DNA of 64,000 nt from Adiantum capillus-veneris (GCA_014529385.2 CM043967.1:81602278-81666277); one strand, 5' to 3'. Positions 32,491-44,198 are shown, counted from the stretch's first letter. Numbers and translations: made by a program. The notes: generated by a model from the letters alone, not told the origin.

Positions 32491-32510
32491 TTAACACTAG
32501 TCTGGTAACC
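32491..32510. other. Possible lone piggyBac-like end
   Basis: TTAA followed by CACTAGTCTGGTAACC matches the end of the elements at 839 and 54574 (CACTAGGTTGGTAACC) at 14 of 16 positions, including the TTAA. No matching inverted end was found between here and 35111, so it is either a truncated relative or chance. Confidence 0.3.
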
Positions 32511-32637
32511 CTTCACAAAAATATAAAACTTTATTCCTTTCTCAGTTAGTGGCTTCCATTTTTTCAATAGAGTCTCTTTGCAAGCATTTTTTTTATAGCC
32601 CATTTTTGCTTTGCAACTATGGGTGCTATGTTGAAAA

Positions 32638-32799
32638 GAATCTAACAAGGAAAGATTTAGAAATATTTTCATGTAGGAAAATTTAGTCCTTTTAATGTTT
32701 TTCATACGATGCATAACAAGGATCTAACAAGGAAAGATTTAGAAATATTTTCATGTAGGAAAATTTTGTCTTTTTTAATGTTTTTCATACGATGCATAA
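32638..32799. repeat. 81-bp tandem duplication
   Basis: The segment ATCTAACAAGGAAAGATTTA...GATGCATAAC is present twice with about three differences. Confidence 0.9.
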
Positions 32800-32964
32800 C
32801 ATCATGAGCTTCTGCTCGAGAGGCACCACATACCTAGCTAGGTACAATTGGGGGCGGGGACCACCCCCCCCCCCCCCCCCCCCCCCCCACCGAGCCGGCG
32901 TTCCCCTGTCCAGAGTCATACCTAGCTAGGTATGTGGTGCCTCCCTCACATAAGCTCATGATGT
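32799..32964. repeat. 46-bp inverted repeat enclosing a C25 run
   Basis: Left arm 32799-32844 and right arm 32919-32964 are inverse copies (outer ACATCATGAGCTT / AAGCTCATGATGT, inner GAGGCACCACATACCTAGC / GCTAGGTATGTGGTGCCTC) with a small mismatched bulge. The loop holds GGGGGCGGGGA, then 25 consecutive C at 32864-32888, then GC-rich sequence. It could be a hairpin MITE; no clear target duplication. Confidence 0.85.
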
Positions 32965-34830
32965 TGAGGTAAGTCACAATGTGAGAATTTTTCCAAAATA
33001 TCTTGTGCATCCTTTTATTTGCAAAATATTCATGCCTCTTGTAATCTACTCAAGGTCATAATGGGATCCTATCTACATGTTGTCAACTCCATTGTTTCCA
33101 TGGCAATTGTTTGTTATGGTTCATTATATGCTGCTTTTCGAAGTTATCAATCCTGGTCATGATCTGATAACTTAGATAAGTTGCGTGGTTCCCACCTATG
33201 GTGAGGCATATCGTACAAAATTATTCAAAAGATCATGAGTTTGTGATGCTTACATATCCCCATATATGTATCTCATCTTCAACACACAATGTTGTTATAA
33301 AATAATCTTCAATAACCAATATCATGTGGTCCATTGGGCCACATGATACTAACCTAACTTTTCTCACGGGGGCAACCCCCTTTCGGCAACTGGCTGCCTG
33401 AGGGCACTGCACGTGTCGCCTTTGTCTTGCACTGCCTCAGAGGCCCGGTGCACACCCGGCCTCCCACAATATGGAATTGCAAATTACTGTCTTGAAGTTG
33501 AAATTGGTTGCTTGGCTAGTTCACTTTGTTGTCATAATTGACTTATGTACACTCCCAAATTGCCCAGAGCTTTGGAAAAATTATATCAGCAGTGGGAATC
33601 CAGTTCTTTTGCAAGCTCTACATCATGGAAACTAGGCACTCGATCACTCGCTACTGCATATCGTGGAATACACAATAATTACAGAGCAAAATAAAATATA
33701 GCGTAGCGGTTCATCTCTGAATGAATGTCACGGGGCAAAGCTTCGTTTGTGCGGCCCATTGCCTCTCCATTTCAACACTGCCTCAAACATCCCCACCATA
33801 GAGACACCTTCAATGGTTGATTTAGTTTTTGCATAGGCTGGACTAGAGATTGTTAGAGTTGTCCAAGCCCCTTTAGATAACAACAGTCCTCGTGATCATG
33901 GCCACTTCTCTCACAAAAGTGGGAGCAGGCTCACTGAGGGAAATCTTGAGGAGAATGGCCTAACAAGTCACTAGTGGATTGTCTGCCATGTCTCCCTTGT
34001 TTGGAAAGGCACAAAACACATTCAACATACATCCTATCATCATAGGAATGTTGGCTAGGATGGCATAAAGTATCAAATATAGTCATACCGAGGAGGAAAT
34101 TGCTCTGATGGAATGGCATGCAAGAGTATTATGCCAGATGCCATCTCATCAATTACTTAGATAGCACAACATGCCCTAAATAATGGTGTTGACAAAGCAT
34201 TGAGACCATTGATAATGAAGAATCGTGTTGGCACTTGTCTTCACGCGAGAACGACTATCTCCAAGTCGGGAGTCTAGAAGTGCTCAACCAGTTGGTAATC
34301 CTACAATATTTCAACCAACGCTAGATGGCCCAAAGCTCGGATCTTTGCTCAAAAAGGCTGCTCAAGTGAGAACTATAGTGTTTAGAAACACAGCAACACT
34401 CGCAAACTCAAGACAACCAACACACTAGTACTTGTAAATGCACTAGTACTTGTAAACGCAATACGCTTTCCTTGCTTGTAGGGGTGTTTGCGCGTGGTGG
34501 GTGCGTGTTTTTTGCGTGGGTCACTGGGTGAGTGAAGCTTGGATTTTGTGCACTTTTTTTTTCTTCATGTCTTTACTTTTATGGCGTTCTTTGTGTGTGT
34601 GTGTGTGTGGGTGTTGGAGTGGATACGTGACGCTTGCTTTGTACGGTTTTGTTTCTCGTTAGATCATTGGTTTTTTGGATTTTCCCCCTTTTTTTGTTTC
34701 TCGGTTTTTGTCTTTGATCTTTGTTTCTAGTTTTTGTTGTGTGGTGGAGAGTTCGCGTGTGCTCATCTTGGGTTGGATCTGTTCTCTCTAGAGTTACGCA
34801 CATGAATGACTTTGAAAGCCATTGTGGGTC
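32965..34830. other. Unclassified low-copy-looking sequence
   Basis: No gene or known element recognised. A perfect 10-bp-arm hairpin (TATCATGTGG/CCACATGATA) lies at 33320-33348. A GC-rich patch at 33365-33470 and T/GT-rich sequence at 34490-34740 stand out. Short frames here have no domain signature. Confidence 0.4.
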
Positions 34831-35106
34831 CTAAATCTGATGTGGCATGAAAATTGCAGCCGTTGCGTCTTTTGCGTGAAAGTAGGGGGGGCAGTGCACG
34901 TAGTTAGTAACCATAGTGTCTGCATGTATTGCGGGTAGTTTTTGGTTTTTCCACGTCTCAAGCAACATGCCGACGGTTTCCTCCAATTGCAGCGCATCAC
35001 AGGTGAGTGTATGCAGCAACCTACTTGCAAACTTGACCTGCCCTCTTGCAAAATCTACTAGCAATAGGTACGGCGTGCTGTAATTGACCAGCTTTTCTCC
35101 ACCTAT
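34831..35106 (-). pseudogene. Uncharacterised ORF split by copia F (main part; start lies at 40804-40775)
   Basis: On the minus strand an open frame runs from copia F's left border to a stop at 34831-34833 (91 codons: LLLVDFARGQVKFASRLLHT, ETVGMLLETWKNQKLP, DTMVTNYVHCPPYFHAKD). If copia F and one copy of its target duplication are ignored, the frame joins exactly to an upstream ATG at 40804 (MPYGAGGGHW), giving 101 codons. The frame being open across the insertion site suggests it existed before the insertion. I do not recognise the protein; it could be a host exon or part of an older element. Upstream of the ATG is GTAAGTATGCAG, so splicing is possible. Confidence 0.4.
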
Positions 35107-35111
35107 CCAAT

Positions 35112-35303
35112 TGAAGGAGTACGAGCGGAAGTGCGACGAGAGAGAGAGTGCGAGAAGAAGAGCATGACGATATGGTGAACTTGCTCTACTATCATGTGTA
35201 GAGCATAGTGAGTTCTTATTAGGTTTTTACAAAAGAATATGTGTACATACCTGGCGGCCCGCCCACTTACCTGGGCGACCACATTGGGCTTTATACCCCA
35301 ACA
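35112..35303 (-). repeat. 3' LTR of copia F
   Basis: 192 bp, TGTTGGGGTATAAAGCCC start, near-identical to the LTR at 40581 and the solo LTR at 35729. Confidence 0.93.
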
Positions 35304-35392
35304 ACCTCCCACTTAAAGTCCAATGTGGTACTTTAAGTGTGAGAGAAGCTACTATACAAGCTAATATACAAGAGATGTAGAGAAGTGATGTA

Positions 35393-36704
35393 CTACCCTA
35401 CACCTAACTGCTTCCAAAAATGCGCAAAGCTCTCTGAGGGAAGTCCTTTTGTAAGTAGATCAGCAGGATTTTCTGTGGTGTGAAATTTGACAAGCTGAAG
35501 TTGCTTATCCTCGAGCATTTCCCTGATGAAATAATAGTTCACATCCACATGCTTTGTCTTTGAGTGATAAACTGGATTGCGAGCCAATTGTATAGCACTT
35601 TGACTATCACAATATAACACAGGCATCTCTTCTTTGATTCCCAAATCTGTTACTAGTCGATTAAGCCAAATTGATTCTTTGCATGCCTCTGATGCTACAA
35701 CATATTCAGCCTCTGTAGTAGACTGAGTTGTTGGGGTATAAAGCCCAATGTGGTCGCCCAGGTAAGTGGGCGGGCCGCCAGGTATGTACACATATTCTTT
35801 TTGAAAACCTAATAAGAACTCACTATGATCTACACATTACAGTAGAGCGAGTTCACCATATCGTCGTGCTCTTCTTCTCGCACTCTCTCTCGCATCGCAC
35901 TTCCGCTTGTACTCCTTCATGAGTAACACAATCTTGTAATCTAGAACGCCATGATACTGCTCCACTAGCCAATGTAAAGACATACCCTAACGTAGACCTT
36001 CGGTTGTCTAAGTCACCTGCATAATCTGAGTTTGTAAAAACCTTTACACTTAGCTCCTGACTCCCATAGCATATACGCATACTCTTTGTAGCTTTCAGGT
36101 ATCTCAATATTCCTTTCACTGCCTCCCAATGTTTCTTGCCTGGGTTTGACATGTATTGACTTACTACTCCCACTGCAAATGCAATGTCTGGGCGAGTAGC
36201 AATCATTGCATACATCAAACTACCCACTGCAGACGCATATGGAATCTTATCCATTTCAGCCTGTTCTTCCTCAGACACAGGACAATCTTGTTTGCTAAGT
36301 TTCAGATATGGTGGCAATGGAACACTCCGTGCCTTTCCCTTCTCCGTATTGAAATGTTGCAAAACCTTGTCAATATACTCTGTTTGAGATAACCAAATCA
36401 ACTTCTTTGATGTGTCTCTCTCAATGCGCATACCAAGTATATGACTTGCCTCACCCATGTCTTTCATGTCTAACGATTTTGCCATCCTTGACTTCAAAGC
36501 TGAAATTTCTTCCAAGTGCTTGCCAGCAATCAACATGTCATCCACATACAAAATAAGGATCAGCCAACTACCATCCTTAGCCTTCTTTGTATATAGACAG
36601 TGATCGAAATCACTACGTTTGTAGCCTTGAGAAAGCATAAACTTGTGGAATTTATGGTACCATGCCCTCGGTGATTGTTTTAAGCGATAAAGACTCTTTA
36701 ACAA
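35393..36704 (-). pseudogene. Copia F RT (palm) and RNase H, interrupted by a solo LTR
   Basis: Continues in frame after the TAG at 36705-36707: LLKSLYRLKQSPRAWY, the catalytic YVDD (ILYVDDMLIAGK, about 36540), AVGSLMYAMIATRPDIAFAV, and the RNase H start (VFTNSDYAGDLDNRRSTLGY, first Asp). The solo LTR at 35729-35919 splits the enzyme. Beyond it, QSTTEAEYVVASEACKE (Glu), LYCDSQSAIQLARNP (Asp) and HTTENPADLLTKGLP finish the domain, with a stop at 35393. Without the LTR and the one stop this would be a normal copia RT-RH tail. Confidence 0.9.
35729..35919 (+). mobile_element. Solo LTR of the copia F family, inserted in copia F
   Basis: 191 bp, TGTTGG...TTCA, in the opposite orientation to its host element. 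It is flanked by a perfect 5-bp duplication TGAGT (35724-35728 and 35920-35924). It represents a separate later insertion followed by LTR-LTR recombination. Confidence 0.95.
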
Positions 36705-38402
36705 CTAGCATACCCAATCTTCCTTGCCTTTCTCAACAAACCCTTTTGGCTGCTGCATGTAAATTTCCACATTTAAATCACCATGCAAGAACGTTGTCTT
36801 GACATCCATTTGGTGCAACACCAAATCTAATATGGCAACCAATGCAAGAAAGCATCTCAATGTAGTCATCTTGACCACCGGAGAGAAGACTTCATCAAAG
36901 TCAATGCCTTGTTCTTGCTTAAAGTCCTTGGAAACAAGCCTTGCTTTGTACTTTGGCTGACTATCATGAGCGGTGATCTTATACCTGTAAACCCATTTAC
37001 AAGGTAGAGCCTTTTTTCCCTGTGGTAATTTAACTAAGTTCCATGTCTTGTTTTTATGCAGAGCTGTCATCTCTGACTGCATGGCCAATTGCCGATTCCC
37101 GGAGTCCTTCATTTGCACTGTTTCCTTGTAACATGAAGGCTCATTGCAATCAGTCAAAATGACATAGTTCATAGATGGAATAAACCTATCAGGAGGTCGC
37201 GTGACACATGCAGATCTATGCACAATAGGTGGCTCAGGCTCAGCCACAACCTGTGGTTCCACTCTATCCTGTCCTTGCTCCTCTTGAGCCCTGACATTTT
37301 GTCTTGCACGTGCAGGTCCATCTTCTTGGAAGACAACTCTTCTAATCTCCTCAACCCTCTCTGGTTTAGAATAATATTTGGATTCATTAAAGTGAACATC
37401 ATTGCTGCGGACAACCTTTCTGGATTCGGGATCCCAAAGTCTGTACCCCATCTCACCAGAATTACCATAGCCTAGAAAGATGCACTTTCTACTTTTTGGC
37501 TCAAGTTTGTTCCTAAATTCCTTTGGAACGTGAGTATATGCCTCACAACCAAAGACTCTGAGATGCTTGTATGAGGGAAATTTGCCTGACCATACCATCT
37601 CTGGCACTGAATCCTTCTGCAAAACCTTGCTAGGAGATCTATTTACAAGATGAACAGTTGTTGATATAACTTCAGCCCAAAACCCATTTGGCAGTTGTGC
37701 ATTAGACAACATACTTCTGACCTTCTCTTGTATGGTCCTATTCATCCTCTCAGCAACACCATTTTGAGGAGGATTGTCAAGATCAGTAAGTTCACGTTTT
37801 ATACCTTTTGACTCACAAAAGTCCTGAAAGGCCTTTGAAACATACTCTCCACCATTGTCAGTGCGTAAGCATTTAAGCTTCTTGCCACTCTGATTCTCCA
37901 TAAGTGTCACAAATGTTTTGAAAACACTCAACGCTTCATCCTTGTGCTTGAGAAAGTAAACCCATACTTTCCTTGAGTAATCATCTATAAATGTCATAAA
38001 GTAAGAAGCTCCCCCTAGAGATAGGCTAGGCATAGGTCCACACAAATCACTATGAACAAGTGCCAACTATGTATCTCTTCTATTGCTTCTATGCTTATGT
38101 GGCTGCTGTGTTTGCTTACCATACAGACAATGTTCATAGAATTCAAAATCATTAAATGAAAAGCCAGGCAAATAACCAGAACGAGGCAAGGTTTCCATTC
38201 CCTTCTTGGACATATGTCCTGACCGGCTATGCCACAAAGAAACGTTCGGCTGCTCGGTTACATTGATTACATTTTTAGAGACATTTGATACATAAATCAT
38301 GTAAAGTCCTCCAGACTTTACTCCATGTGCTACTGTCATAGAACCCATTGGATATCTTCCACATGTTCTGTCCAAAAGTGGTGATGTAGCCAGCATCATC
38401 AA
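36705..38402 (-). pseudogene. Copia F integrase and RT N-terminus
   Basis: A frame at 38402-38067 holds the GAG-pre-integrase zinc part (LWHSRSGHMSKKGMETL), broken by a TAG at 38067. The 453-codon frame 38066-36705 holds the integrase core: LVHSDLCGPM (Asp), CLRTDNGGEYVSKAF (Asp), NPPQNGVAERMNRTI (Glu). It continues into the copia RT start (ALPCKWVYRYKI, KARLVSKDFKQEQGIDFDEVFSPVVKM, LHQMDVKTTFLHGDL). A single TAG at 36705 stops it before the YVDD part. The upstream frame also has shifts near 38370 and 38525. These proteins would insert and copy the element; as it stands the polyprotein is interrupted. Confidence 0.9.
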
Positions 38403-39471
38403 GTAAACCTCTGCTGATCAAGCTCTTTGTAATTGCGGGAACATGTCTCACATTCTTCAGCGTGAAAGAAGAACCATTCTGAAACTTCAATTGAACATCT
38501 CCAACACCTAAGATCTCACATGTCTTCCCATTGCTAGCCGAACATGATCTTTAGTGGTCACATAAGAAGTAAACCACTCCTTGTTTGGAGACACATGAAG
38601 TGATGCCCCTGAGTCTATAATCCAGTCACTCAGTGCATTTCCATCAGATGCTGTAAGAAGAGCTGAGTCCATTGTATTCTTCAAGAAGTAGATGTCTCCT
38701 GACACTAGACTGTCATCCTCTGCAACAGTGTTTGTCACATTTATTTCTTGAATCTTCACTGAGCACTTGTTCTTCTCACCATGGTCTTCAGCTTTCTCTT
38801 TGCCTTTTTCTGCTTTCCATTCTCTGCAGTCTCTTTTCATGTGACCCTTCTTGCCACAATGGTAGCATTCTATGTCACTCTTGCCTTTAGCACTGCGGGA
38901 CTTGCTACGATACTGATTCCTCTTTCCACCTTTGTACTTTTCTTTGGTCCTTCCCCTTACAACTAAGGTTGTTCCTTTGCCTTTGTCCATTGTCTTTCTA
39001 TTGGTTTCTTCATTAAGCAGACTTCCTTCTACACCTGCTATGTTCAAACCATCTTGAGGTGCAGAATTACTCAAAGCTGTGCGAAAAGTGTCCCAACTTT
39101 CCGTCAATGTGATCAACAGGAACATAGCTCTAGCAGGTTCATCAAACTTGACACCTTGAGCTGACAACTGACTATAGATTGTGTTGAATTCATTCAGATG
39201 ATTGGACATAGGTGTCCCTTCTTTCATCTTCAAGTTAACAAGCTTCTTAAGCCGGTATACCTGTGAAGCTGCACTCTGCTTCTCATAAAGATCACTCAGC
39301 TTCGCTCCATTCATCTTTGTCCATATCTTCTGGTTTTATCCCCTTGAGCTTTATAGGTTTTATCTGCTTCTTTTGTACCAACACGTGCCAAATCTGCTGC
39401 TTCCACAATGGGAAATTGGTTCCATCTAGCTTCTTGATATTGTAAAGAGCAGTGTCGTGTGATCCAGCCAT
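38403..39471 (-). pseudogene. Copia F gag and protease
   Basis: ATG at 39471 opens MAGSHDTALYNIKKLDGTNF, the usual copia gag start. After DEWSEA the frame is lost through an internal deletion that joins directly to KLSDLYEKQSAASQVYRLKK (frame 39314-38508). The zinc knuckle CYHCGKKGHMKRDC is intact. The protease active site is WIIDSGASLHVSPN (D-S-G-A, about 38610). Past HVRLAMG a frameshift moves the flap region (VRHVPAITKSLISRGLLDDAG) to the frame 38490-38275. Confidence 0.88.
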
Positions 39472-40580
39472 AGCTACGCTTCACAGTAGTTTACTTTCCT
39501 GGGAAAAATTCGGGAGAGTTGTACCTGTAAACTGACCTCTGAACCAATATCAACCTGTCAAATGAACCAAGAAAGCTTCAGATTCTGCATAAATTTAGAC
39601 AGAGTCTCCTTTGTAAAATGGCTCTGGTGTACTCAAAAAACAGACCAAAAAATAGCTCAAAAACACTGTCTCTCTGACACTGTAAGCTGTGGTTAAACTT
39701 GTCCTACACCTGTAATGTCTCTGACTGTCCTATCACTGTCCTGTAAGCATAGACTGCGACAATGCCTCAACGGCAGTAAAGCAAAGATGCAATCCCAACT
39801 GTCTAACTCACAGTCAATACATCCTAGCTGCCTATCTAAGGGTGCTCGAGGGATCGCTCCAAGACCTATATCACCAAAAGGGTCTCAACATTCAAGAATC
39901 CCCCAGCTCAATAAAACCTCACTCGACCCTCAACAAAGGCTGCAGTAAATCTGACAGTACATAGACTTCCCACAAAGTCATACATCCAGAAATTTCCCAC
40001 TGTATGCTGTAATCGCTGCGGCGGTTGTTTGCTGCGTGACTCACAACCAGCAAACCCTCAACAGACATAGCAAACCCTCAACAGACATACATCATCTCTG
40101 ACAATACATCCCATGTCGAAGTACCTGCAATGTCAGGATGAAATCTGGAATATCAAGCAACAAACACAAGCCACCTGATGAACTAGTGGATGTCGCCTAC
40201 AGTCTGTGTGTAGATGCGCCTGTGTCGTATGTGACACGCCTCCAAGAACTCTGGGCCGTCCTTCGATGTGTAGACAACCACAAATCAGCACTCTGGGAGT
40301 GTCGATATCCTCAACACCTTCAGTCGTAGGTCGAAATCCCCAAATTTGCAGTGTCGGATCTGCACCCGTCGAGACCATGTAGTCGAAAATGGCCTGCGCA
40401 TACTTTTGTCGAAGCCGAACGGTGGCTGAGACAACCTCAGAATGAAATTATGACAACACCAAGGCCTTCGGGCGCTCCCACGAGATTTGGGGCCATGTCT
40501 TTGCCTGTCGAATTTCACTCCAATCTGAGTTGGTGACTCTAGCCTCCTGCAGTGCTGCCCCGAGCAGCTCTGATACCAGT
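39472..40580 (-). promoter_or_regulatory. Copia F long leader with primer-binding site
   Basis: The PBS TGGTATCAGAGC lies two bases inside the 5' LTR. About 1.1 kb of non-coding leader follows, unusually long for copia. At 39931-39864 it carries a block (GTGAGG, GAGCTGGGGGATTC, GGTGATA-AGGT) also present in gypsy B and D leaders. Further similar short blocks follow in the same order (TTTTTTGGTC; TCAGAGGT...CAGGT). A 20-bp unit (AGCAAACCCTCAACAGACAT) is tandemly duplicated at about 40049-40089 (plus-strand reading). Confidence 0.65.
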
Positions 40581-40774
40581 TGAAGGAGTACGAGCGGAAG
40601 TGCGAGGAGAGAGAGAGAGTGTGAGAAGAAGAGCACGACGATATGGTGAACTCGCTCTACTATCATGTGTAGAGAATAGTGAGTTCTTATTAGGTTTTTA
40701 CAAAAGAATATGTGTACATACTTGGCAGCCCGCCCACTTACCTGGGCGACCACATTGGGCTTTATACCCCAACA
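40581..40774 (-). repeat. 5' LTR of copia F
   Basis: 194 bp, near-identical to 35112-35303. Followed on the plus strand by CCAGT, the target duplication. Confidence 0.93.
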
Positions 40775-40804
40775 CCAGTGACCCCCACCTGCACCATAGG
40801 GCAT

Positions 40805-40995
40805 TGCGCACCTGCATACTTACCCACCACCTGTAGCCTTGGGCTTTGTGGCCCAAGAAAGTACTTAAAGGCCAACAATACGCTGTTAAAAGGCCCAGCC
40901 CTACCTGTTTTTTGAAGGCACTAACCGAGCTACCGAGTGGAAACCTCCAAGAAACCAGCTGGGAACGCCTGCACACTAAGGTAATATCTGCCTAT

Positions 40996-41059
<64 letters not shown>

Positions 41060-42515
41060 TGTCATGGTAGGGAAGGCACTGACCAGATTGGTACCTTAGC
41101 TTCGTGTGTTAAAGTTGGAAAAACTATCTTGCCTTTTAGCTAATGGTGCTTATTGGGATGCTTGTAGAGATATAGAATCGAACAGCAATGTCCTCATTTG
41201 CAATCGAGATCTCTACTTTTGAGTGCGTTCACAACATATCGGCCTCCACATTGCATTCACTGGCACCAACCACCTCCTCCAGTTCAGCCAAAAATTCTGC
41301 CCATGGAGCTGGTCCCCTCCCCTCCACCACATGGTGTATTTTGTCAGCTTCTACAAGCCGGAGACTACATTATGCATGATCATGTCAATTTTTAGCTGCC
41401 TCATCGTTCAGGGCTCCACTACATGCAGCCAAACACTACAGATTAAAGATGGTATGTCAACGAGGTGGGCTAGCTAATGGAGCTTAAACTAAGGTGCTTG
41501 AGGTGCTTGTTGTGGTGGCCGACTAGGGATCCTGAGGTGCTTGCGGGAACACTACCCAGGCTTGAGGTGCTTTGTCATGCTTGTTGACTAAGCTGCTTGG
41601 GGATAAGGTGTGCAAATTCAACAATGATCCCTACAAGGAGGGGGCGAGCCCTACAAGAGGGGGGATGAGAGAGAACACACACCTCACGCACACACCCGCA
41701 CACAAGGAAAGCTTGTTACAAAGAAATCAAAAGGGACACTTGTCAAGTTCCTCCTTATGTTGCCCTCATGGTGTGCCTAAAGCCTATTGGTTGGCCACCC
41801 AAGGGGTCCAATGATAATCTAAAAGATTTAATTAATTGTTTCATTTATCAAGTCCTTTGGGGCTGCTCATCTTGAGGGTCAATACCTATGGAGACAGAAC
41901 TACACCTTCTCGTGTCTCTTTTGCAGTTGTCTTTTTGAAGATTCAGTTCTATTTACTTGCGGGTTACGGGTATCAATTTTGTGAGCTGATTTTGATTGAT
42001 TTACCGCCTAGCCATGTGGCAAGCGGGTTTCACGCATATGCATTTTTAGGGTTTTCTTGAAATTGTCGTACACCATGTTGGAGAGTCTCCAAGTAAGCTA
42101 CATAGCATGTGCATTTAGATGCAAGTTTTGAAACCCGATGCTAAGTTCGGACAAGGAAGTTAGATCATATTCAATATTTAGGCTAAAAAACATTTAAGTA
42201 GTTTCTTCCCATAATTTCTGCATTCATGCCAGGCATTTGACTTTCATTTCTATAAAAGGAACCCTTAGCCTACACATTTAGCATGATTTATCAATGCAGT
42301 GAAGGCATTGTGCCTTTTTGCCTCGTCACAAAGAGCTCATACTCAATTATCGCACTCCGCATCTCTCGCGCGCTTCATGCACCCACAATTCCGACATGCA
42401 TATCCTTTGCCTACGACCATTGTATCAAATTCCTACTACAGCACTTGCAGTTTGGATGCCTTGCATTACCGTTATCTCTTTGTCTGTCTGTCTCTCTTTA
42501 TCTCACACTCACACA
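40805..42515. other. Unclassified sequence with a CT/GT microsatellite
   Basis: (CT)n followed by (GT)n at about 40996-41062. No gene, RNA or known element seen in the rest; the short frames have no domain features. Confidence 0.45.
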
Positions 42516-43330
42516 GACACACACACACGCACACACACACACACACACACAGTCAATCAATCAAAGAGGGGCTTGACCCTTGATATTACAATGTAAAAAT
42601 TACATCAGGCCAGAAGGCATTACATGATAAAATCATAAAGTTTGAAGGCATTACATGACAAGATAAACAATGATGAAAAAACCCCTGTGGATATCCAAGG
42701 AATACAAAGTTGAGGGAAAAAACCACACTCATAGGGAGGGGAAAATATTAGCAAAAGGGACATATGGAGGAAATTGAAGTACGTCTTCATGCTCGAAAGC
42801 TTCCTCAAACGACTGATGGAGCCAACCACCAGATCACCATATGCACCATGAAGAACAAAAGCTCTCTGCAAATCCTGAATAAAATGAAAGAAGAAAGTTG
42901 TGGCAACTTGCAAAATCATCTTCAAGAAACAAAACGAGGCGGTGAAGGATGCCTCTTGCCATCCTTGGGAGCAATCCAAAGCTATGGTTGCTACAACCTA
43001 CAAAACAAAGGAAGGATTTCGAAGACAACAGTTGTAGACGAGGCTAAATTCCACCCACCAAATCCCAACCCTTTGAAGCACCTACAAACAACTCCAAAAC
43101 CAGGAGAAACACAAAGAACATACACAAGCAACCACAAGCAATTAAGAAACACACCCACCGAATAGAAGGAAGCAAGCAATGCAAGCAAACACACACAATC
43201 CACCAAGCACCACACACAAAACAAAAGAACACAAGCAAACAAAACATGCATCAAAAACCAAAGAAAATAAAGACCTACGTCAAAATAAAAAAGACAACTA
43301 GGAAGAAAGAAAGCACCGCAGGCATGACAA
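42516..43330 (-). other. CA microsatellite and unclassified repeat-like segment
   Basis: (CA)n at about 42516-42552. On the minus strand the adjacent sequence ends ...TAATGCCTTCTGGCC...ATTGTAATATCAAGGGTCAAG next to the dinucleotide run. This resembles the 3' end of a non-LTR retroelement with a simple tail, but there is no RT to confirm it. A near-repeat (AAGGCATTACATGA) occurs at 42615 and 42641. It abuts the truncated integrase of copia H. Confidence 0.35.
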
Positions 43331-44198
43331 GTAACATGATGAAAGTCACGAAGTATAGGTAATTGCCCAAGGACGGAGTTTGCAAGGGCCCACAAACATC
43401 ACTATGCACAAGCTGCAACCTGCATGTGGCCCGAACTGAACCATCCTTTGGAAACTTATAATGCTGCATCTTACCCAAAATACGGCCTTCACAAACATGT
43501 TTGATAAGTGCTTCAAGAGGCGGCAAAGAAGCAACCATATCAGATTTCTGAAAACGCAGCAAACTGGCAAAATTTTTTCCACACTTGTCATACAAAGTGA
43601 GCTTATACAGCCCACGGCACAAAAGCCCAAATGCAACAATTTCATCACCAAAACTGAGATCATGAACTGTACATTTGTCATCCACAAATTTGACTACAAG
43701 TCCAAGTCTAGCAAGTGCGGATACAGACAAGAGATTCTTCTTGATCCCAGGTACATAAAGTGCATCAACAAGTGTGAAAGAACTGCCATTAGCAGTAGTA
43801 AGCAAAATCTTTCCAACTCCCTGAACTGGATAAGAGGCGTTGTTGGCACAAGTGGCTGAATTCCCATGAGGGACAGACTCGAGAGAGGTAGACAATTCAC
43901 GATGTGAGGTAATGTGCTTCGTATCACGACTGTCGAAATACCACACATGTGAATCTGTAGCAACTGACAAGCATGCATCATGGACAGAAGGATTGTAAGT
44001 GCACTCTGCGCTAAACGCCCATTCTGCATCAACATCAGCAACACAGTCTCCTTTCAGAGAAGACTCAACAATGGCTGCATTTGTAGTGGAACCAGCATTT
44101 GTAGTGGAACCACCCTCTTTCTTCTTAGCCTCTTTGGCCTTCAACTTAGGACATGACTTGATCAAGTGATCATTGGCTTTACAATAATGGCAACGCAT
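43330..44198 (-). pseudogene. Copia H zinc knuckle, protease and integrase start
   Basis: MRCHYCKANDHLIKSCP is an intact CX2CX4HX4C knuckle. The protease active site is degraded: YFDSRDTKHITSHREL, where copia elements have DSGA. The flap region VDALYVPGIKKNLLSVSALARLG follows, then the pre-integrase segment and LVHSDVCGPLQTPSLGNYLYF (first catalytic Asp). Homology stops after FVTFI at about 43335; the next frame is unrelated. Confidence 0.85.

Larger units (their letters stand above)
35112..40774 (-). mobile_element. Copia element F, full length 5663 bp
   Basis: LTRs at 40581-40774 (5' LTR) and 35112-35303 (3' LTR), TGTTGG...TTCA. The primer-binding site TGGTATCAGAGC (40578-40567) is complementary to initiator tRNA-Met, and the PPT (AAGTGGGAGGT) abuts the 3' LTR at 35304. 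Flanking 5-mers are CCAAT and CCAGT (one mismatch). The gene order gag-PR-INT-RT-RH is that of Ty1/copia. The interior is broken by an internal gag deletion, frameshifts, a stop in RT and a solo LTR inside RNase H. Confidence 0.93.

Noticed and set aside
41188-41477. Overlapping Pro/Ser-rich frames as a host gene
   Set aside because: Three frames are open at once over a compositionally biased stretch; none has motifs or splice context.
42516-43330. 3' end of a LINE on the minus strand
   Set aside because: The simple-sequence tail is suggestive, but there is no reverse transcriptase, endonuclease or target duplication to support it.
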